From: Nocardia sp. NRRL S-836
Lineage (GTDB): Bacteria > Actinomycetota > Actinomycetes > Mycobacteriales > Pseudonocardiaceae
Length of the DNA stretch: 64,000 nt
Reading direction: 5' to 3'
Assembly: GCF_001279525.1 (NCBI RefSeq)
Contig: NZ_LGDY01000125.1
Coordinates: 124,001 to 188,000 of the forward strand
A program made the translations under genes and the position numbers. Shown one piece after another: positions 50,430 to 58,921 of the stretch (position 1 is the stretch's first letter; each line of letters opens with the position of its first letter). Below the pieces are notes generated by a model. That model was not told the DNA's origin. It saw only the letters and a list, made by a program, of their open reading frames with translations, and did no database searches.

Positions 50430-51259
50430 CCGTTCGGGTAGCCGGGGTAGGTGCGGTTGCGCGTGGTGGTGAGTTTCAGGGTGCGGCGCGCGGGCAGGTG
50501 GCGCACCACCGCGGCACGGGTGCGCAGGGCCAGGTGGGCGAGGGTGCTGACCCACGCCGGGGCCGGGGTGAAGCCGAAGGCGCGGAGCATGGGTGGGTCG
50601 AGCAGTGCCACCACGGCCTGTGCGACGGCCGGTCGGGCTGCTGACGGGTACCAGGAGCAGAACAGGTCGAGGGTGTACTGGCCGATGCGGCGGTTCGAGG
50701 CCGCGTGGACGAAGTGCTGTTCCTCGTAGGCGGCCTTGAAGGCGCGGTACTCACCGAAGTCGGCGGGGAGGTCGCGGATGCCCATGCGGGCGCCGACCGC
50801 GCGGTAGAAGTGGAACGCGGCGAGCTGCTCGGTGCGGGAGAGCGGGCGCCAGCCGTACTGGTCGAGCCAGTCGATCGGGTCGTAGATGAACGTGGCGAGC
50901 ACGTACCGCATGTCGTCGTTGGAGATGTCGTAACGGGCGTGCTGGCGGTTGACGACGCGGAGGGCTTCGCGGCCGCGTGGGGAGTCGTAGCCGTGTTCGA
51001 CGAGCTCGGCCATCAGCACGGCGGTGTCGTCGTAGCGCTTCTGGGGGCGGCGTTCGAACTCGCCGGTGCGCTCCAGCAGGCCGGAGATCGTCGGGACGCA
51101 GTAGGTGCGGAAGAGCGCCAGCTCCAGCGCCTTCTTGTAGTCCCACGGGAACTCCAGGCCCGCGGAGATGCGCAGGATCTCCTCGTGGTCGGTCTGCGGG
51201 TCCAGCGCCGTGATGCGGCGGAGGTTGGCGAAGCGCGGCACCTGTCCAACCTCGCCCAC
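50384..51259 (-). CDS. Oxygenase MpaB family protein (DUF2236)
   Basis: 291 residues of the latex-clearing/MpaB-like group, all-alpha heme b proteins. Features include VNRQHARYDISNDDMRYVLATFIYDPIDW (with the conserved His/Arg region), FHFYRAVGARMGI, and a C-terminal region rich in Arg/His (RAAVVRHLPARRTLKLT). Family members are oxygenases or cyclisation enzymes; the substrate here is unknown. The start is a GTG near 51259; a GTG 18 nt downstream (before PRFANLRRI) is possible. It ends tail to tail with the GNAT gene. Confidence 0.8.
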   Translation of the reverse strand: MGEVGQVPRFANLRRITALDPQTDHEEILRISAGLEFPWDYKKALELALFRTYCVPTISGLLERTGEFERRPQKRYDDTAVLMAELVEHGYDSPRGREALRVVNRQHARYDISNDDMRYVLATFIYDPIDWLDQYGWRPLSRTEQLAAFHFYRAVGARMGIRDLPADFGEYRAFKAAYEEQHFVHAASNRRIGQYTLDLFCSWYPSAARPAVAQAVVALLDPPMLRAFGFTPAPAWVSTLAHLALRTRAAVVRHLPARRTLKLTTTRNRTYPGYPNGYRPADLGASSSTAR

Positions 51260-51311
51260 GGCCGCGCAAAGCGAAAGGCCCCAGTCGGATGACTGAGGCC
51301 TACTCGGTGAG

Positions 51312-51384
51312 CTCCCCCAACTGGACTCGAACCAGTAACCCTGCGATTAACAGTCGCATGCTCTGCCAATTGAGCTATGGGGGA
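51312..51384 (-). tRNA. tRNA-Asn (GTT)
   Basis: 73-nt cloverleaf: acceptor TCCCCCA/TGGGGGA, D-arm GCTC-GAGC, anticodon stem GCGAC/... with loop CTGTTAA (anticodon GTT), T-arm ACTGG-TTCGAGT-CCAGT, discriminator G, no encoded CCA. Intact, with no element at its 3' end. Confidence 0.95.
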
Positions 51385-51521
51385 ATGTTCTGTTGTATCT
51401 GTCAGGCTTGGTTCCTCCTGACAGTGGGTAACTCTACATGAGGCTCAAAACGGGTTCTGCAAGGACCCCCCGTTTAGCCCAGAAACACCACTTGACCAGG
51501 CACGATGCGGAGGGAACCCGG

Positions 51522-51791
51522 ATGATGAAGGCCATCTTGCTCGGAGCGGCCGCCGGCTATGTGCTCGGAGCGAAGGCCGGACGGGAGCGCTACGACCAGA
51601 TCGTGCGCGCCTGGCACCGGCTCACCGAAAGCCCGACCGTGCGCAAAGCCGCAGGTACGGCCAAGGAGAAGGCGTTCGAGGCGGCTCACCTCGCCAAGGA
51701 GAAGTCGGTCGAGGCGGCCCACGTCGCCAAGGAGAAGGCTCCCTGGGTGAAGGAGAAGGCCACCTGGAGCAACGGGCAGACCGTCGGCTGA
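51522..51791 (+). CDS. Short YtxH-like envelope protein
   Basis: 89 residues. N-terminal segment KAILLGAAAGYVLGAKAGRERYDQI is the actinobacterial form of a YtxH-like membrane anchor with Arg/Tyr tail, followed by three Ala/Lys/Glu repeats (AAHLAKEKSVEAAHVAKEKA). ATG at 51522 follows GGAGGG. Probably monocistronic; function unknown. Confidence 0.78.
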   Translation: MMKAILLGAAAGYVLGAKAGRERYDQIVRAWHRLTESPTVRKAAGTAKEKAFEAAHLAKEKSVEAAHVAKEKAPWVKEKATWSNGQTVG

Positions 51792-51799
51792 GACGGTCG

Positions 51800-52540
51800 T
51801 CACACCTGAGCGACCGCGAAGATCCGCCTGAAGGGGAACCACGTCGTGCCGTCGGCCCGCCGCGGGTAGGCCTCGCGCAGCCGCGGCGCCAGCTCGGCGA
51901 CGTACGCGTCCCAGTCCGATGGGGACAGTGCCGCCCGCACCGGCCGCAACGCGGTGCCGGACACCCACTCCAGCACGGGGTCGGGGCCGGACAGCCGCTG
52001 CACGTACGTGGTTTCCCAGGCGTCCACGGAGGAGCAGCCGGCCAGCAGCTCGGCGTACTCCACCGGGTCCAGCACGGGCTTCTCGGCGCGGAAGACGTGC
52101 GCGAGCCCCGGCCCCGCCACCTCCCGGATCAACCGGTGCGAGGCGTCGGCGTAGTTGCCGGGCACCTGGAACGCCAGCCACGCCCCGCCGGGCAGCACGG
52201 AGGCCCACCGCTGCACGATCGTGGGATGTGACGCGACCCACTGGAGCACCGCGTTGGACACCACGACATCGGTGTCCGGCAACGGTTCCCACGTCGTCAC
52301 GTCGTCCACCCGCGCGTCCACACCGGCCGCCCGCGCCGCCTCGACCATCTCCGCCGACGAGTCGAACGCCTCGATCGCCGCGTCCGGCCAGCGTTCGCGC
52401 AACGACACCGTCAGGTTGCCGGGCCCGCACCCGACGTCGACCACGCGGCGCGGAGCCTCGGCCCCGACGCGCGCCACCAGCTCGTAGAACGGCCGCGCCC
52501 GGTGATCGGCGAAGGCCAGGTACTGCGCCGGATCCCACAT
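51800..52540 (-). CDS. tam: Trans-aconitate 2-methyltransferase-like enzyme
   Basis: 246 residues, class I SAM methyltransferase. Begins MWDPAQYLAFADHRARPFYELVARV, the conserved Tam N-terminus, with SAM motif VVDVGCGPGNLT (about 33-44), VVVSNAVLQWV, and the FPFRRIFAVA C-terminal segment of the trans-aconitate methyltransferase family. It would methylate trans-aconitate formed spontaneously from cis-aconitate, preventing aconitase inhibition. Confidence 0.9.
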   Translation of the reverse strand: MWDPAQYLAFADHRARPFYELVARVGAEAPRRVVDVGCGPGNLTVSLRERWPDAAIEAFDSSAEMVEAARAAGVDARVDDVTTWEPLPDTDVVVSNAVLQWVASHPTIVQRWASVLPGGAWLAFQVPGNYADASHRLIREVAGPGLAHVFRAEKPVLDPVEYAELLAGCSSVDAWETTYVQRLSGPDPVLEWVSGTALRPVRAALSPSDWDAYVAELAPRLREAYPRRADGTTWFPFRRIFAVAQV

Positions 52541-52564
52541 GCCGCTAACAGTACACGCGTACTG

Positions 52565-53059
52565 CTAGCGCGCCAGTCCCTCGACGAACGACGACACCGC
52601 CGCGCGCACTGCCGCCTCGTCCACCCCGGCGTCGCCACGGGCCTGCCACACCGCGCCGTCGCGGCCGGGGATCTTGCGCTGCACGACCCACACGCCGGGC
52701 GGCTCGACGCGCTCGCGGTGCCGGATCGAGCCCTCCACGCGCTGTGAGATCGCCCGCATCACCCGGCCGGGCTCCGCCAGCGCGAACCGTTGCGGTGCAA
52801 GGTCTTCCAGCAGCACCACGGAGTCGAGCACGCCGGCTTCACGGGCCTCCACGACCCGCAGCGAGCCCTCCCACTTGACCTTGCTGATGAGGTGCCACCC
52901 GATCCGCCGCGGTCCGGGCACCCACAGCCCCAGCGACGTCACCACGACGTGGCCGCCGCCGGTGACCGCGGTGAACGCCACCACCGTCTCGTCGGGCTCC
53001 AGCTCGCCGGTGAAACCGTCGGGTGCGCCGGAGCCGAACAACCGCTGCCACAGGCCCAT
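52565..53059 (-). CDS. Hypothetical protein downstream of dnaG
   Basis: 164 residues, mostly beta, beginning GLWQRLFGSG and then a PH-like barrel pattern (GFTGELEPDETVVAFTAVTGGGHVVVTSLGLWVPG...). Conserved beside dnaG in Pseudonocardiales by position. Its ATG immediately follows the dnaG stop (TGA then ATG with no gap), so the two are co-translated. Function unknown. Confidence 0.85.
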   Translation of the reverse strand: MGLWQRLFGSGAPDGFTGELEPDETVVAFTAVTGGGHVVVTSLGLWVPGPRRIGWHLISKVKWEGSLRVVEAREAGVLDSVVLLEDLAPQRFALAEPGRVMRAISQRVEGSIRHRERVEPPGVWVVQRKIPGRDGAVWQARGDAGVDEAAVRAAVSSFVEGLAR

Positions 53060-54946
53060 CTACAGCACCCCGGCACTCTGCTGCAGGAGCGCCTTGCGGT
53101 ACTCCTCCAACGCGACCAAGTCGCCCCACAGCGCCCGGTACTCGTCGGCGTCCTTGATCGGCGACAGGCGCCGCAGCCGTGACTTCACGTCCTCGATCTG
53201 CTTGCCGACCTGCACCTCCTGCAGGCGCGCGATGACCATCGACACGTAGCGGAACTCGTCGTCCTGCTTGACCGCCAGCTGTTCCACGGCGAGCTCGGTC
53301 AGCACCGACCGCACCGAGGCGTGCGAGCAGTTCTGGGAGATCGCGTCCAGGTAGGCCGAGCCGGCGAGGCCGGACGAGGCGCCACCGGCGGCGCGGATCG
53401 CGCGGTGCAGGGCGACGTAGGCCGGGTCGGTGAAGGCCTCGTCGGGCAGCGAGTCGTACAGCGGGCCCGCGTACTCGGGCAGCCGCAGGGCCACCTTCAG
53501 CACCTCGCGTTCGGGCACCAGGCGGGGGTCGCGCGGGTTCGGGCGCGCGGGGCCGTCGACGTCGACGGACAGCGCCATCTGGTTCGGGTCGGCGCGTGGT
53601 GCGGCGACCGGGGCCTTGCCGCCCGCGACCTGGCGCACGCGGCGCACGACCATCGCCTCGTCGTCCCAGCCCACCCACCAGGCCAGGCGGGTGGCGTAGC
53701 CGTCGCGCTTGGCGCGGTCCTTGATCTGTGCGACGAACGGCACCATCTTCTTCAGCGCCTCGACGCGGCCGTCGACGGAGTCGAGGTCGTAGGAGCGCAG
53801 CTGGGCCTTGATCGCGAACTCGATCAACGGTGTGCGGCGGGCCACCAGGTCGCGCACGGCCACGTCGCCCTTGGCCTGGCGCAGCTCGCACGGGTCCATG
53901 CCGTCGGGTGCCACCGCGATGTAGGTCTGCGCGGAGAACTGCTGCTCGCCCTCGAACGCCTTGAGCGCCGCCTTCTGGCCGGCCTCGTCGCCGTCGAAGG
54001 TGAAGATGACCTCGCCGTTGACGTCGTCGTCGATCAGCAGCCTGCGCAGCACGTTCATGTGGTCGGTGCCGAACGCCGTGCCGCACGAGGCGACCGCCGT
54101 CGGGACGCCGGCCAGGTGCATCGCCATCACGTCGGTGTAGCCCTCGACGATGACGGCCTGCTTGCGCTTGGCGATCTCCCGCTTGGCCTGGTCGAGGCCG
54201 AACAGCACCTGCGACTTCTTGTAGATCATCGACTCGCTGGTGTTGAGGTACTTCGCCTGGATCGGGTCGTCGTCGAAGATCCGCCGCGCGCCGAAGCCGA
54301 CGACCTCGCCGCCGATGTCCTTGATCGGCCACAGCAGCCGCCGGTGGAACCGGTCGATCGGGCCCTGGCGGCCCTCCTTCACCAGCTGCGACTTGATCAG
54401 CTCCGCGAGCTCGAACCCGCGGCCCAGCAGGTGCTTGGTGAGCTTGTCCCAGCCGCCGGGGGCGAACCCGCAGCCGAACTGGCGTGCCGCGGCCTCGTCG
54501 AACCCGCGCTCGGCCAGGAACTCGCGCGCCGCCTGGGCCTCCGGGGTGGCGAGCTGCTCGGCGTAGTACTCGGCGGCCGCCTTGTGCGCCTCGATGAGCC
54601 GGCTGCGCGTGCCCCGGTCACGCTGGATCGTGTTGCCGCCGCCCTCGTAGGTGAGCTGGATGCCCGCCCGGTCGGCGAGCCGCTCGACGGCCTCCACGAA
54701 CGACAGGTGCTCGACCTTCATCACGAAGGCGATCACGTCGCCGCCCTCGCCGCAGCCGAAGCAGTGGAAGGTGCCGTGCGACGGGCGCACGTTGAACGAC
54801 GGCGTCTTCTCGTCGTGGAACGGGCACAGGCCCTTCAACGCTCCCCCGCCGGCCCGCTTGAGCGAGACCTGATCACCGACGACCTCGTCGATGCGGCTGC
54901 GTTCACGCACCAACGCGATGTCGCTTTCCCTGATGCGTCCTGCCAC
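53060..54946 (-). CDS. dnaG: DNA primase
   Basis: 628 residues. CHC2 zinc finger at the N-terminus (CPFHDEKTPSFNV...FHCFGCGEGGDV, about 39-65), catalytic TOPRIM core (VIVEGYTDVMAMHLAGV, TFDGDEAGQKA, about 255-330), and the C-terminal helicase-binding region with helical bundle (about 450-628). Synthesises RNA primers at the replication fork. Start ATG at 54946 gives the standard AGRIRESDI N-terminus. dgt lies 5 kb away in the same direction; in many actinobacteria the two are adjacent. Confidence 0.97.
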   Translation of the reverse strand: MAGRIRESDIALVRERSRIDEVVGDQVSLKRAGGGALKGLCPFHDEKTPSFNVRPSHGTFHCFGCGEGGDVIAFVMKVEHLSFVEAVERLADRAGIQLTYEGGGNTIQRDRGTRSRLIEAHKAAAEYYAEQLATPEAQAAREFLAERGFDEAAARQFGCGFAPGGWDKLTKHLLGRGFELAELIKSQLVKEGRQGPIDRFHRRLLWPIKDIGGEVVGFGARRIFDDDPIQAKYLNTSESMIYKKSQVLFGLDQAKREIAKRKQAVIVEGYTDVMAMHLAGVPTAVASCGTAFGTDHMNVLRRLLIDDDVNGEVIFTFDGDEAGQKAALKAFEGEQQFSAQTYIAVAPDGMDPCELRQAKGDVAVRDLVARRTPLIEFAIKAQLRSYDLDSVDGRVEALKKMVPFVAQIKDRAKRDGYATRLAWWVGWDDEAMVVRRVRQVAGGKAPVAAPRADPNQMALSVDVDGPARPNPRDPRLVPEREVLKVALRLPEYAGPLYDSLPDEAFTDPAYVALHRAIRAAGGASSGLAGSAYLDAISQNCSHASVRSVLTELAVEQLAVKQDDEFRYVSMVIARLQEVQVGKQIEDVKSRLRRLSPIKDADEYRALWGDLVALEEYRKALLQQSAGVL

Positions 54947-54995
54947 ACCCCGAGTCTACGGCCTGCCGAAATCCGGGAGTGGCAGACTGCGTCCC

Positions 54996-55871
54996 GTGAC
55001 CGCGGCCGACGTCTTCGGACTCCACCGAACGCACCTGATCGGGGTCGCCTACCGGCTGACCGGCAGCGTCGCGGACGCCGAGGACGCGGTGCAGGAGGCG
55101 TGGCCGAGGTTCGCCGCGGCCACCGGCGTCCAGGACGCCCGCGCCTGGCTCACCACGGTCGTGAGCCGCATCTGCCTGGACCGGCTGCGGTCCGCGGCCG
55201 TGCGCCGGGAGACGTACGTGGGCTCGTGGTTGCCCGAACCGCTGCTCACGACCGGCGCGGAGGACGACCCGCTGGCGGCGGTGGTCCAGGCGGACGGTGT
55301 GCGGATGGCCGCGCTCGTGCTGCTCGACCGGCTCACCCCCGACCAGCGCGTGGCGTTCGTGCTGCACGACGCGTTCGCCCTGCCGTTCGGTGAGATCGCG
55401 GACGTGCTGGGCGTCTCGGAGGCCGCCGCGCGCCAGCACGCCTCCCGTGCGCGCAAGGCCGTGGCCGGGGCGCAACCACCGCCTCGCGCGGCGCTGGCCG
55501 AGCAGCAGGAGGTGCTGGAGAAGTTCCTGCGGGCCATGTCCAGCGGTGACATCGAGGCCGTGCTGGGGCTGCTGCACCCGGACGCGGTGATGGTCGGCGA
55601 CGGCGGCGGCAAGGCGCGCACGGCCGTGCAGACGGTCACGGGCGCGGAGAAGGTCGCGCGCTTCTTCCTCGGGCTCATGCGCAAGTACGGCTTCGACGAG
55701 ACCGGCATGCCCGAGCTCCGCCCGGTGCTCGTCAACGGCGAGCTGGGCGTGGTCGTGGCCGCGACGGGCGACGCGGCCCGGCGCGTGGTCACGATGACCG
55801 TGCACGACGGCAGGGTGCTCGCCGTCTACGACGTGGTGAACCCGGACAAGCTCGGGCACGTGTCGTTCTAG
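54996..55871 (+). CDS. ECF41-group sigma factor (SigJ-like)
   Basis: 291 residues: region 2 (about 1-70), the WLPEP motif at 78-82 between regions 2 and 4, region 4 (about 110-160), and a fused SnoaL-like C-terminal domain carrying DGGGK (about 202-206) and NPDKL near the end. WLPEP, DGGGK and NPDKL together define the ECF41 group, in which the C-terminal extension sets activity instead of an anti-sigma factor. ECF41 genes are normally next to a carboxymuconolactone-decarboxylase-type gene; one is found 2.1 kb away behind a matching promoter. GTG start at 54996. Confidence 0.93.
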   Translation: MTAADVFGLHRTHLIGVAYRLTGSVADAEDAVQEAWPRFAAATGVQDARAWLTTVVSRICLDRLRSAAVRRETYVGSWLPEPLLTTGAEDDPLAAVVQADGVRMAALVLLDRLTPDQRVAFVLHDAFALPFGEIADVLGVSEAAARQHASRARKAVAGAQPPPRAALAEQQEVLEKFLRAMSSGDIEAVLGLLHPDAVMVGDGGGKARTAVQTVTGAEKVARFFLGLMRKYGFDETGMPELRPVLVNGELGVVVAATGDAARRVVTMTVHDGRVLAVYDVVNPDKLGHVSF

Positions 55872-55880
55872 CCCGCGTTT

Positions 55881-55892
55881 TGGTTTGGACCA
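55881..55892. promoter_or_regulatory. Possible DasR-like site (weak)
   Basis: TGGTTTGGACCA keeps both half-sites of the DasR box TGGTCTAGACCA with two central mismatches. It lies 94 bp upstream of the dioxygenase gene. Suggestive only. Confidence 0.2.
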
Positions 55893-55985
55893 TTACTGGT
55901 GCCGGGATCGTTTCGTCGCTTACGTTCGATCGAGTTGGCCAGCCCAAGCCCCCCTGCCGCGGGTTGCAACCACCGGAGTTCGAAC

Positions 55986-56615
55986 ATGCCCGAACACGAC
56001 GAAGTCCCCACCCGCCGGGCGTTCCTGGCGACCGGTGCGGCCGCTGTGGTCGCACTGACCGCCGCCGGCACCACCACGGCGCGCAGCGCGCCCCTGCCCC
56101 TGACCCCGACCTGCGTCGATGACGACGACACCCCGTCGAACATCGAGGGTCCCTACTTCAAGCGGAACTCCCCGCAGCGCACGAACCTGCGCACGCCCGG
56201 CGTCACCGGTGTGGTGCTGAGCCTCACCGGGTTCGTCTACACGATGAAGTGCGCGCCGATCCAGAACGTCCTGCTGGACTTCTGGCAGGCCGACGACCGC
56301 GGTGTGTACGACAACACGACGTTCAAGATGCGCGGTCACCAGTTCACCGACGCCTCCGGCGCGTACGTGCTGGAGACGATCATCCCGAAGGACTACCCGG
56401 GACGCACCCCGCACATCCACGTCAAGGTGCAGGCCCGCAACGGCCCGATCCTCACCACGCAGCTGTTCTTCCCGGACAACCTCAGGGCGTACGGGATGAA
56501 CGTGGCCTGGCTCAACCGGCGCGACGCCTACCTCGACCGCGAGTGCGAGGTCGCGCTCGGCCCGCTCGTGGGCAACCGCTACACCGCGAAGTTCGACTTC
56601 GTCGTGGAGGGCTGA
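55986..56615 (+). CDS. Tat-exported intradiol ring-cleavage dioxygenase
   Basis: 209 residues. Tat signal (TRRAFLATGAAAVVALTAAGTTTA, residues 8-32) and an intradiol dioxygenase domain with the iron ligands Tyr in VYDNTTF, Tyr in DYPGRT and His-x-His in PHIHVKV. Extracytoplasmic intradiol dioxygenases in actinomycetes cleave catechols, for example lignin- or plant-derived aromatics. ATG at 55986 follows CGGAG by 8 nt. Lies between the ECF41 gene and its target operon on the opposite strand. Confidence 0.9.
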   Translation: MPEHDEVPTRRAFLATGAAAVVALTAAGTTTARSAPLPLTPTCVDDDDTPSNIEGPYFKRNSPQRTNLRTPGVTGVVLSLTGFVYTMKCAPIQNVLLDFWQADDRGVYDNTTFKMRGHQFTDASGAYVLETIIPKDYPGRTPHIHVKVQARNGPILTTQLFFPDNLRAYGMNVAWLNRRDAYLDRECEVALGPLVGNRYTAKFDFVVEG

Positions 56616-56635
56616 CGATGTGGCCGCACGGGTAG

Positions 56636-57448
56636 TCACCACCGCATGCGCAGCAGCTTCCCGACGTCGCGGAGCTTCGGGAGCGCGCTGACGATCTTCA
56701 TCTGGATCCTGCCGGACCTGGGCAACGCGTCCAGGTGCGGCAGGTCCACGCTGCGCCAGGCGTCCACAGTGGTCAGTCCGGGGTGCAGCGCCTCGATCTC
56801 GCGCGGGTCGTCGACGCCCCAGTGCAGCGTCGCCCCGGCGTTGCGCACGGCCGGAACGAGCTTCTGCATCTTGATCCCCCACTCCCCGTAGACGTCGAAC
56901 AGCAGCTCGCCGCTGTCGAACCGCTCGGTGATGCGCCGGACCAACGCGTGCCCCTCGGCCCGCGTGAGGTACATCGACAGCCCCTCGAACACCGCCACGA
57001 CCGGCCGTGCGGGGGACACCGCGTCGAGCCACTCGTCCTCGGTGACCGACGACGCCACGAGCCGGTACTCCCCCGACGGCACCGGCAGGAGCTTGTGCCG
57101 CAACGCGACCACGTCCGGCATGTCGACGTCGACCCACCGCACGGTCTCCGGCCACCGCACCCGGTGCACGCGGGTGTCGAGGCCGCACGCGAGGTGCAGC
57201 ACCGTGCACGAGGGGGTGCGCCGGATGAAGTCCGCGGTCCAGTCGTCCAGCACCTTCGCCCTGATGGCGACGCCGACGGCGCTGGTGGTGTTCATGCCGG
57301 TCTTGGCGAAGTCGTAGTCGATCCGGTCGACGGCGCGCTGGGCCTCCACGTCGTGCAGCACGGAGGCCGCTCGCCCGCTGTCCAGCGCACGGCCGTACAG
57401 CGTGGCGAGCATGGTCTCCTGCGCTCCGGTGAGCGTGATCTTCTCCAC
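56636..57448 (-). CDS. SAM-dependent methyltransferase, PPM1/LCMT family
   Basis: 270 residues of the Leu-carboxyl-methyltransferase-like O-methyltransferase family (PF04072). SAM loop VLHLACGLDTRVHRV (about 85-99), VDVDMPDVVALRHKLL, and AVFEGLSMYLTRAEG. Actinomycete members make small-molecule O-methylations or act on polyketide-type substrates. Second gene of the ECF41-controlled unit: its ATG comes 4 nt after the carboxymuconolactone-decarboxylase-type stop. Substrate unknown. Confidence 0.88.
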   Translation of the reverse strand: MEKITLTGAQETMLATLYGRALDSGRAASVLHDVEAQRAVDRIDYDFAKTGMNTTSAVGVAIRAKVLDDWTADFIRRTPSCTVLHLACGLDTRVHRVRWPETVRWVDVDMPDVVALRHKLLPVPSGEYRLVASSVTEDEWLDAVSPARPVVAVFEGLSMYLTRAEGHALVRRITERFDSGELLFDVYGEWGIKMQKLVPAVRNAGATLHWGVDDPREIEALHPGLTTVDAWRSVDLPHLDALPRSGRIQMKIVSALPKLRDVGKLLRMRW

Positions 57449-57452
57449 GCCT

Positions 57453-58010
57453 CTAGTGTGCCGGGACCCGGCACGCGTCGCCGCTGGCGAACCCCTGGTC
57501 CCTGATGCCGAACGCGCTGTTGAACCTGGCCCGCTGGTTCTCCAGCGCGACCTGGTAGGTCAGCGCGACGAGCTCCTTGCGCCCCAGCAGCCCCTCCAGC
57601 TCCGCGACCTGCTCGTCGGTGACGGTGACGGGCGTGCCGGTGATCGCGTCGGCGTAGGCGAGCGCCTTGCGTTCGAGGTCGGTGTACAGCCCGGAGGTGG
57701 CGTAGTCGTCGATGTGCTGGAGGCGTTCGACGTCCAGCCCGCCGTGCTTCATCAGCATCGCGCCGAAGTCCACGCACCACGAGCAGCCGAGCTTCACGGC
57801 CACGCGGTAGACGCAGAGCTCGAACAACGGCGCGTGCGCGGCCTTCTTGACCGCGAGCTCGTGCCGGCTGCTCGCCATCAGCAGTCGCGGGTGGTGCGCC
57901 ATGACCGTGACCGGCTCGGGCACGGCACCGAACTCCCTGCGTGCGAACCAGTAGACGGCCTTGGTCAGCAGGCCCGCGTCCTTCTTGGTGACTGTCCTGA
58001 TCCTCGTCAT
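57453..58010 (-). CDS. Carboxymuconolactone decarboxylase family protein (ECF41 partner)
   Basis: 185 residues of the CMD/AhpD fold: KLGCSWCVDFGAMLMKHGGLDVERL carries the CxxC peroxidase-like motif (Cys-Ser-Trp-Cys) and the proton-relay His. This is the C of the COE (carboxymuconolactone decarboxylase, oxidoreductase, epimerase) group genes paired with ECF41 sigma factors. The ATG at 58010 is only 8 nt from the -10 element, so the mRNA is probably leaderless. First gene of a two-gene unit with the methyltransferase. Confidence 0.9.
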   Translation of the reverse strand: MTRIRTVTKKDAGLLTKAVYWFARREFGAVPEPVTVMAHHPRLLMASSRHELAVKKAAHAPLFELCVYRVAVKLGCSWCVDFGAMLMKHGGLDVERLQHIDDYATSGLYTDLERKALAYADAITGTPVTVTDEQVAELEGLLGRKELVALTYQVALENQRARFNSAFGIRDQGFASGDACRVPAH

Positions 58011-58018
58011 GACCGGTG

Positions 58019-58045
58019 GACGGGGCAGCCCGCCGGAACGTGACA
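58019..58045 (-). promoter_or_regulatory. ECF41-type promoter
   Basis: On the minus strand: -35 TGTCACG (58045-58039), 16-bp spacer, -10 CGTC (58022-58019). This matches the reported ECF41 motif TGTCACA-N16-CGTC at all but one base. Confidence 0.8.
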
Positions 58046-58092
58046 CCTTTGGGTGACTGGGTCGCGGACCTGGCAGCTCATAGGGTCCTCGC

Positions 58093-58269
58093 ATGAGCAA
58101 CGACTTCGTGCTGGACATCGACCACGAGTCGGCCGGCCTGCTGGCGGGGACGCTGCTGGCGGGCGACTCGTGCGCGGTGCCGGTGCGGCACCAGAACGTC
58201 CGCCTGCTGCTGTGCGCGCTGCCCGCCGAGGACGGCATGCGGCTCTACCTGCGGCGCAACACCCGGTGA
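58093..58269 (+). CDS. 58-residue conserved-looking small protein
   Basis: MSNDFVLDIDHESAGLLAGT followed by LLAGDSCAVPVRHQNVRLLL and CALPAEDGMRLYLRRNTR. ATG at 58093; third positions are almost all G or C, and the stop is 11 nt from the convergent DUF5753 gene. Two Cys. No family recognised. Divergent from the ECF41-controlled operon across 82 bp. Confidence 0.55.
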   Translation: MSNDFVLDIDHESAGLLAGTLLAGDSCAVPVRHQNVRLLLCALPAEDGMRLYLRRNTR

Positions 58270-58280
58270 CCGTTCTTCGG

Positions 58281-58799
58281 CTAGCGGTCGTAGACGGCCA
58301 CGTACTCCATCAGCACGTCACGGGACCGTTCGTTGTCGAGGGCCACGTCGTGCAGCCGCCGGAAGGCGCGCACGCACCGTTCGACGGTCTCGGTGTCGCT
58401 GGTCACCGTCCAGTTGGCCAGGTAGACCAGCGGCGGCTCGTGGGCGTACTGGATGAGCGCGAGGTCGGCGCCGATCGCCGCCGCCCCGCCCGCGCTGGCC
58501 GGGACGACCCGGATGGACGGGGCGTGGAACAGCAGGTGCAGGACCTGGTCCTCCATCAGCCGGTCGCCGCCGACGACGGTGCGCAGCGCGTACTCGTGGA
58601 TGAAGAAGACGCAGTGCGGCAGCACGCCGTCGCGCAGCAGCTCCGGTGTCGGCGCGAGGCCCAGCGCGGCCGTCAGCGCCTTCGAGTAGCACTCGGTGCG
58701 CAGCAGGACCGGGATGGTGATGCCGCTGAAGCAGGTGATCCGCGTGGCGCCCGCCGCGGCGAGCACCACGTACTGCTCGCCGGCACCGTGCTGGGTCAT
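58281..58799 (-). CDS. DUF5753-domain protein lacking a helix-turn-helix
   Basis: 172 residues forming only the C-terminal sensor of XRE/DUF5753 regulators (ATRITCFSGITIPVLLRTECYSKAL, CVFFIHEYALRTVVGGDRLMEDQVLHLLF, VYLANWTVTSDTETVERC). The frame carries no HTH sequence upstream to 58853. Either a headless paralogue working with other regulators or a truncated remnant. ATG at 58799 assumed. Confidence 0.75.
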   Translation of the reverse strand: MTQHGAGEQYVVLAAAGATRITCFSGITIPVLLRTECYSKALTAALGLAPTPELLRDGVLPHCVFFIHEYALRTVVGGDRLMEDQVLHLLFHAPSIRVVPASAGGAAAIGADLALIQYAHEPPLVYLANWTVTSDTETVERCVRAFRRLHDVALDNERSRDVLMEYVAVYDR

Positions 58800-58921
58800 G
58801 CGTGGAACGGTAAGGGCAAGATCATGATCTTGCCGGGCGAAACGCTCGCCCATCAGGGCGAATGGTCACGGATGGGCGACCCCGCGCACTCTCCGCGTCC
58901 ACTGTGGGCGGTTGCGCACCG

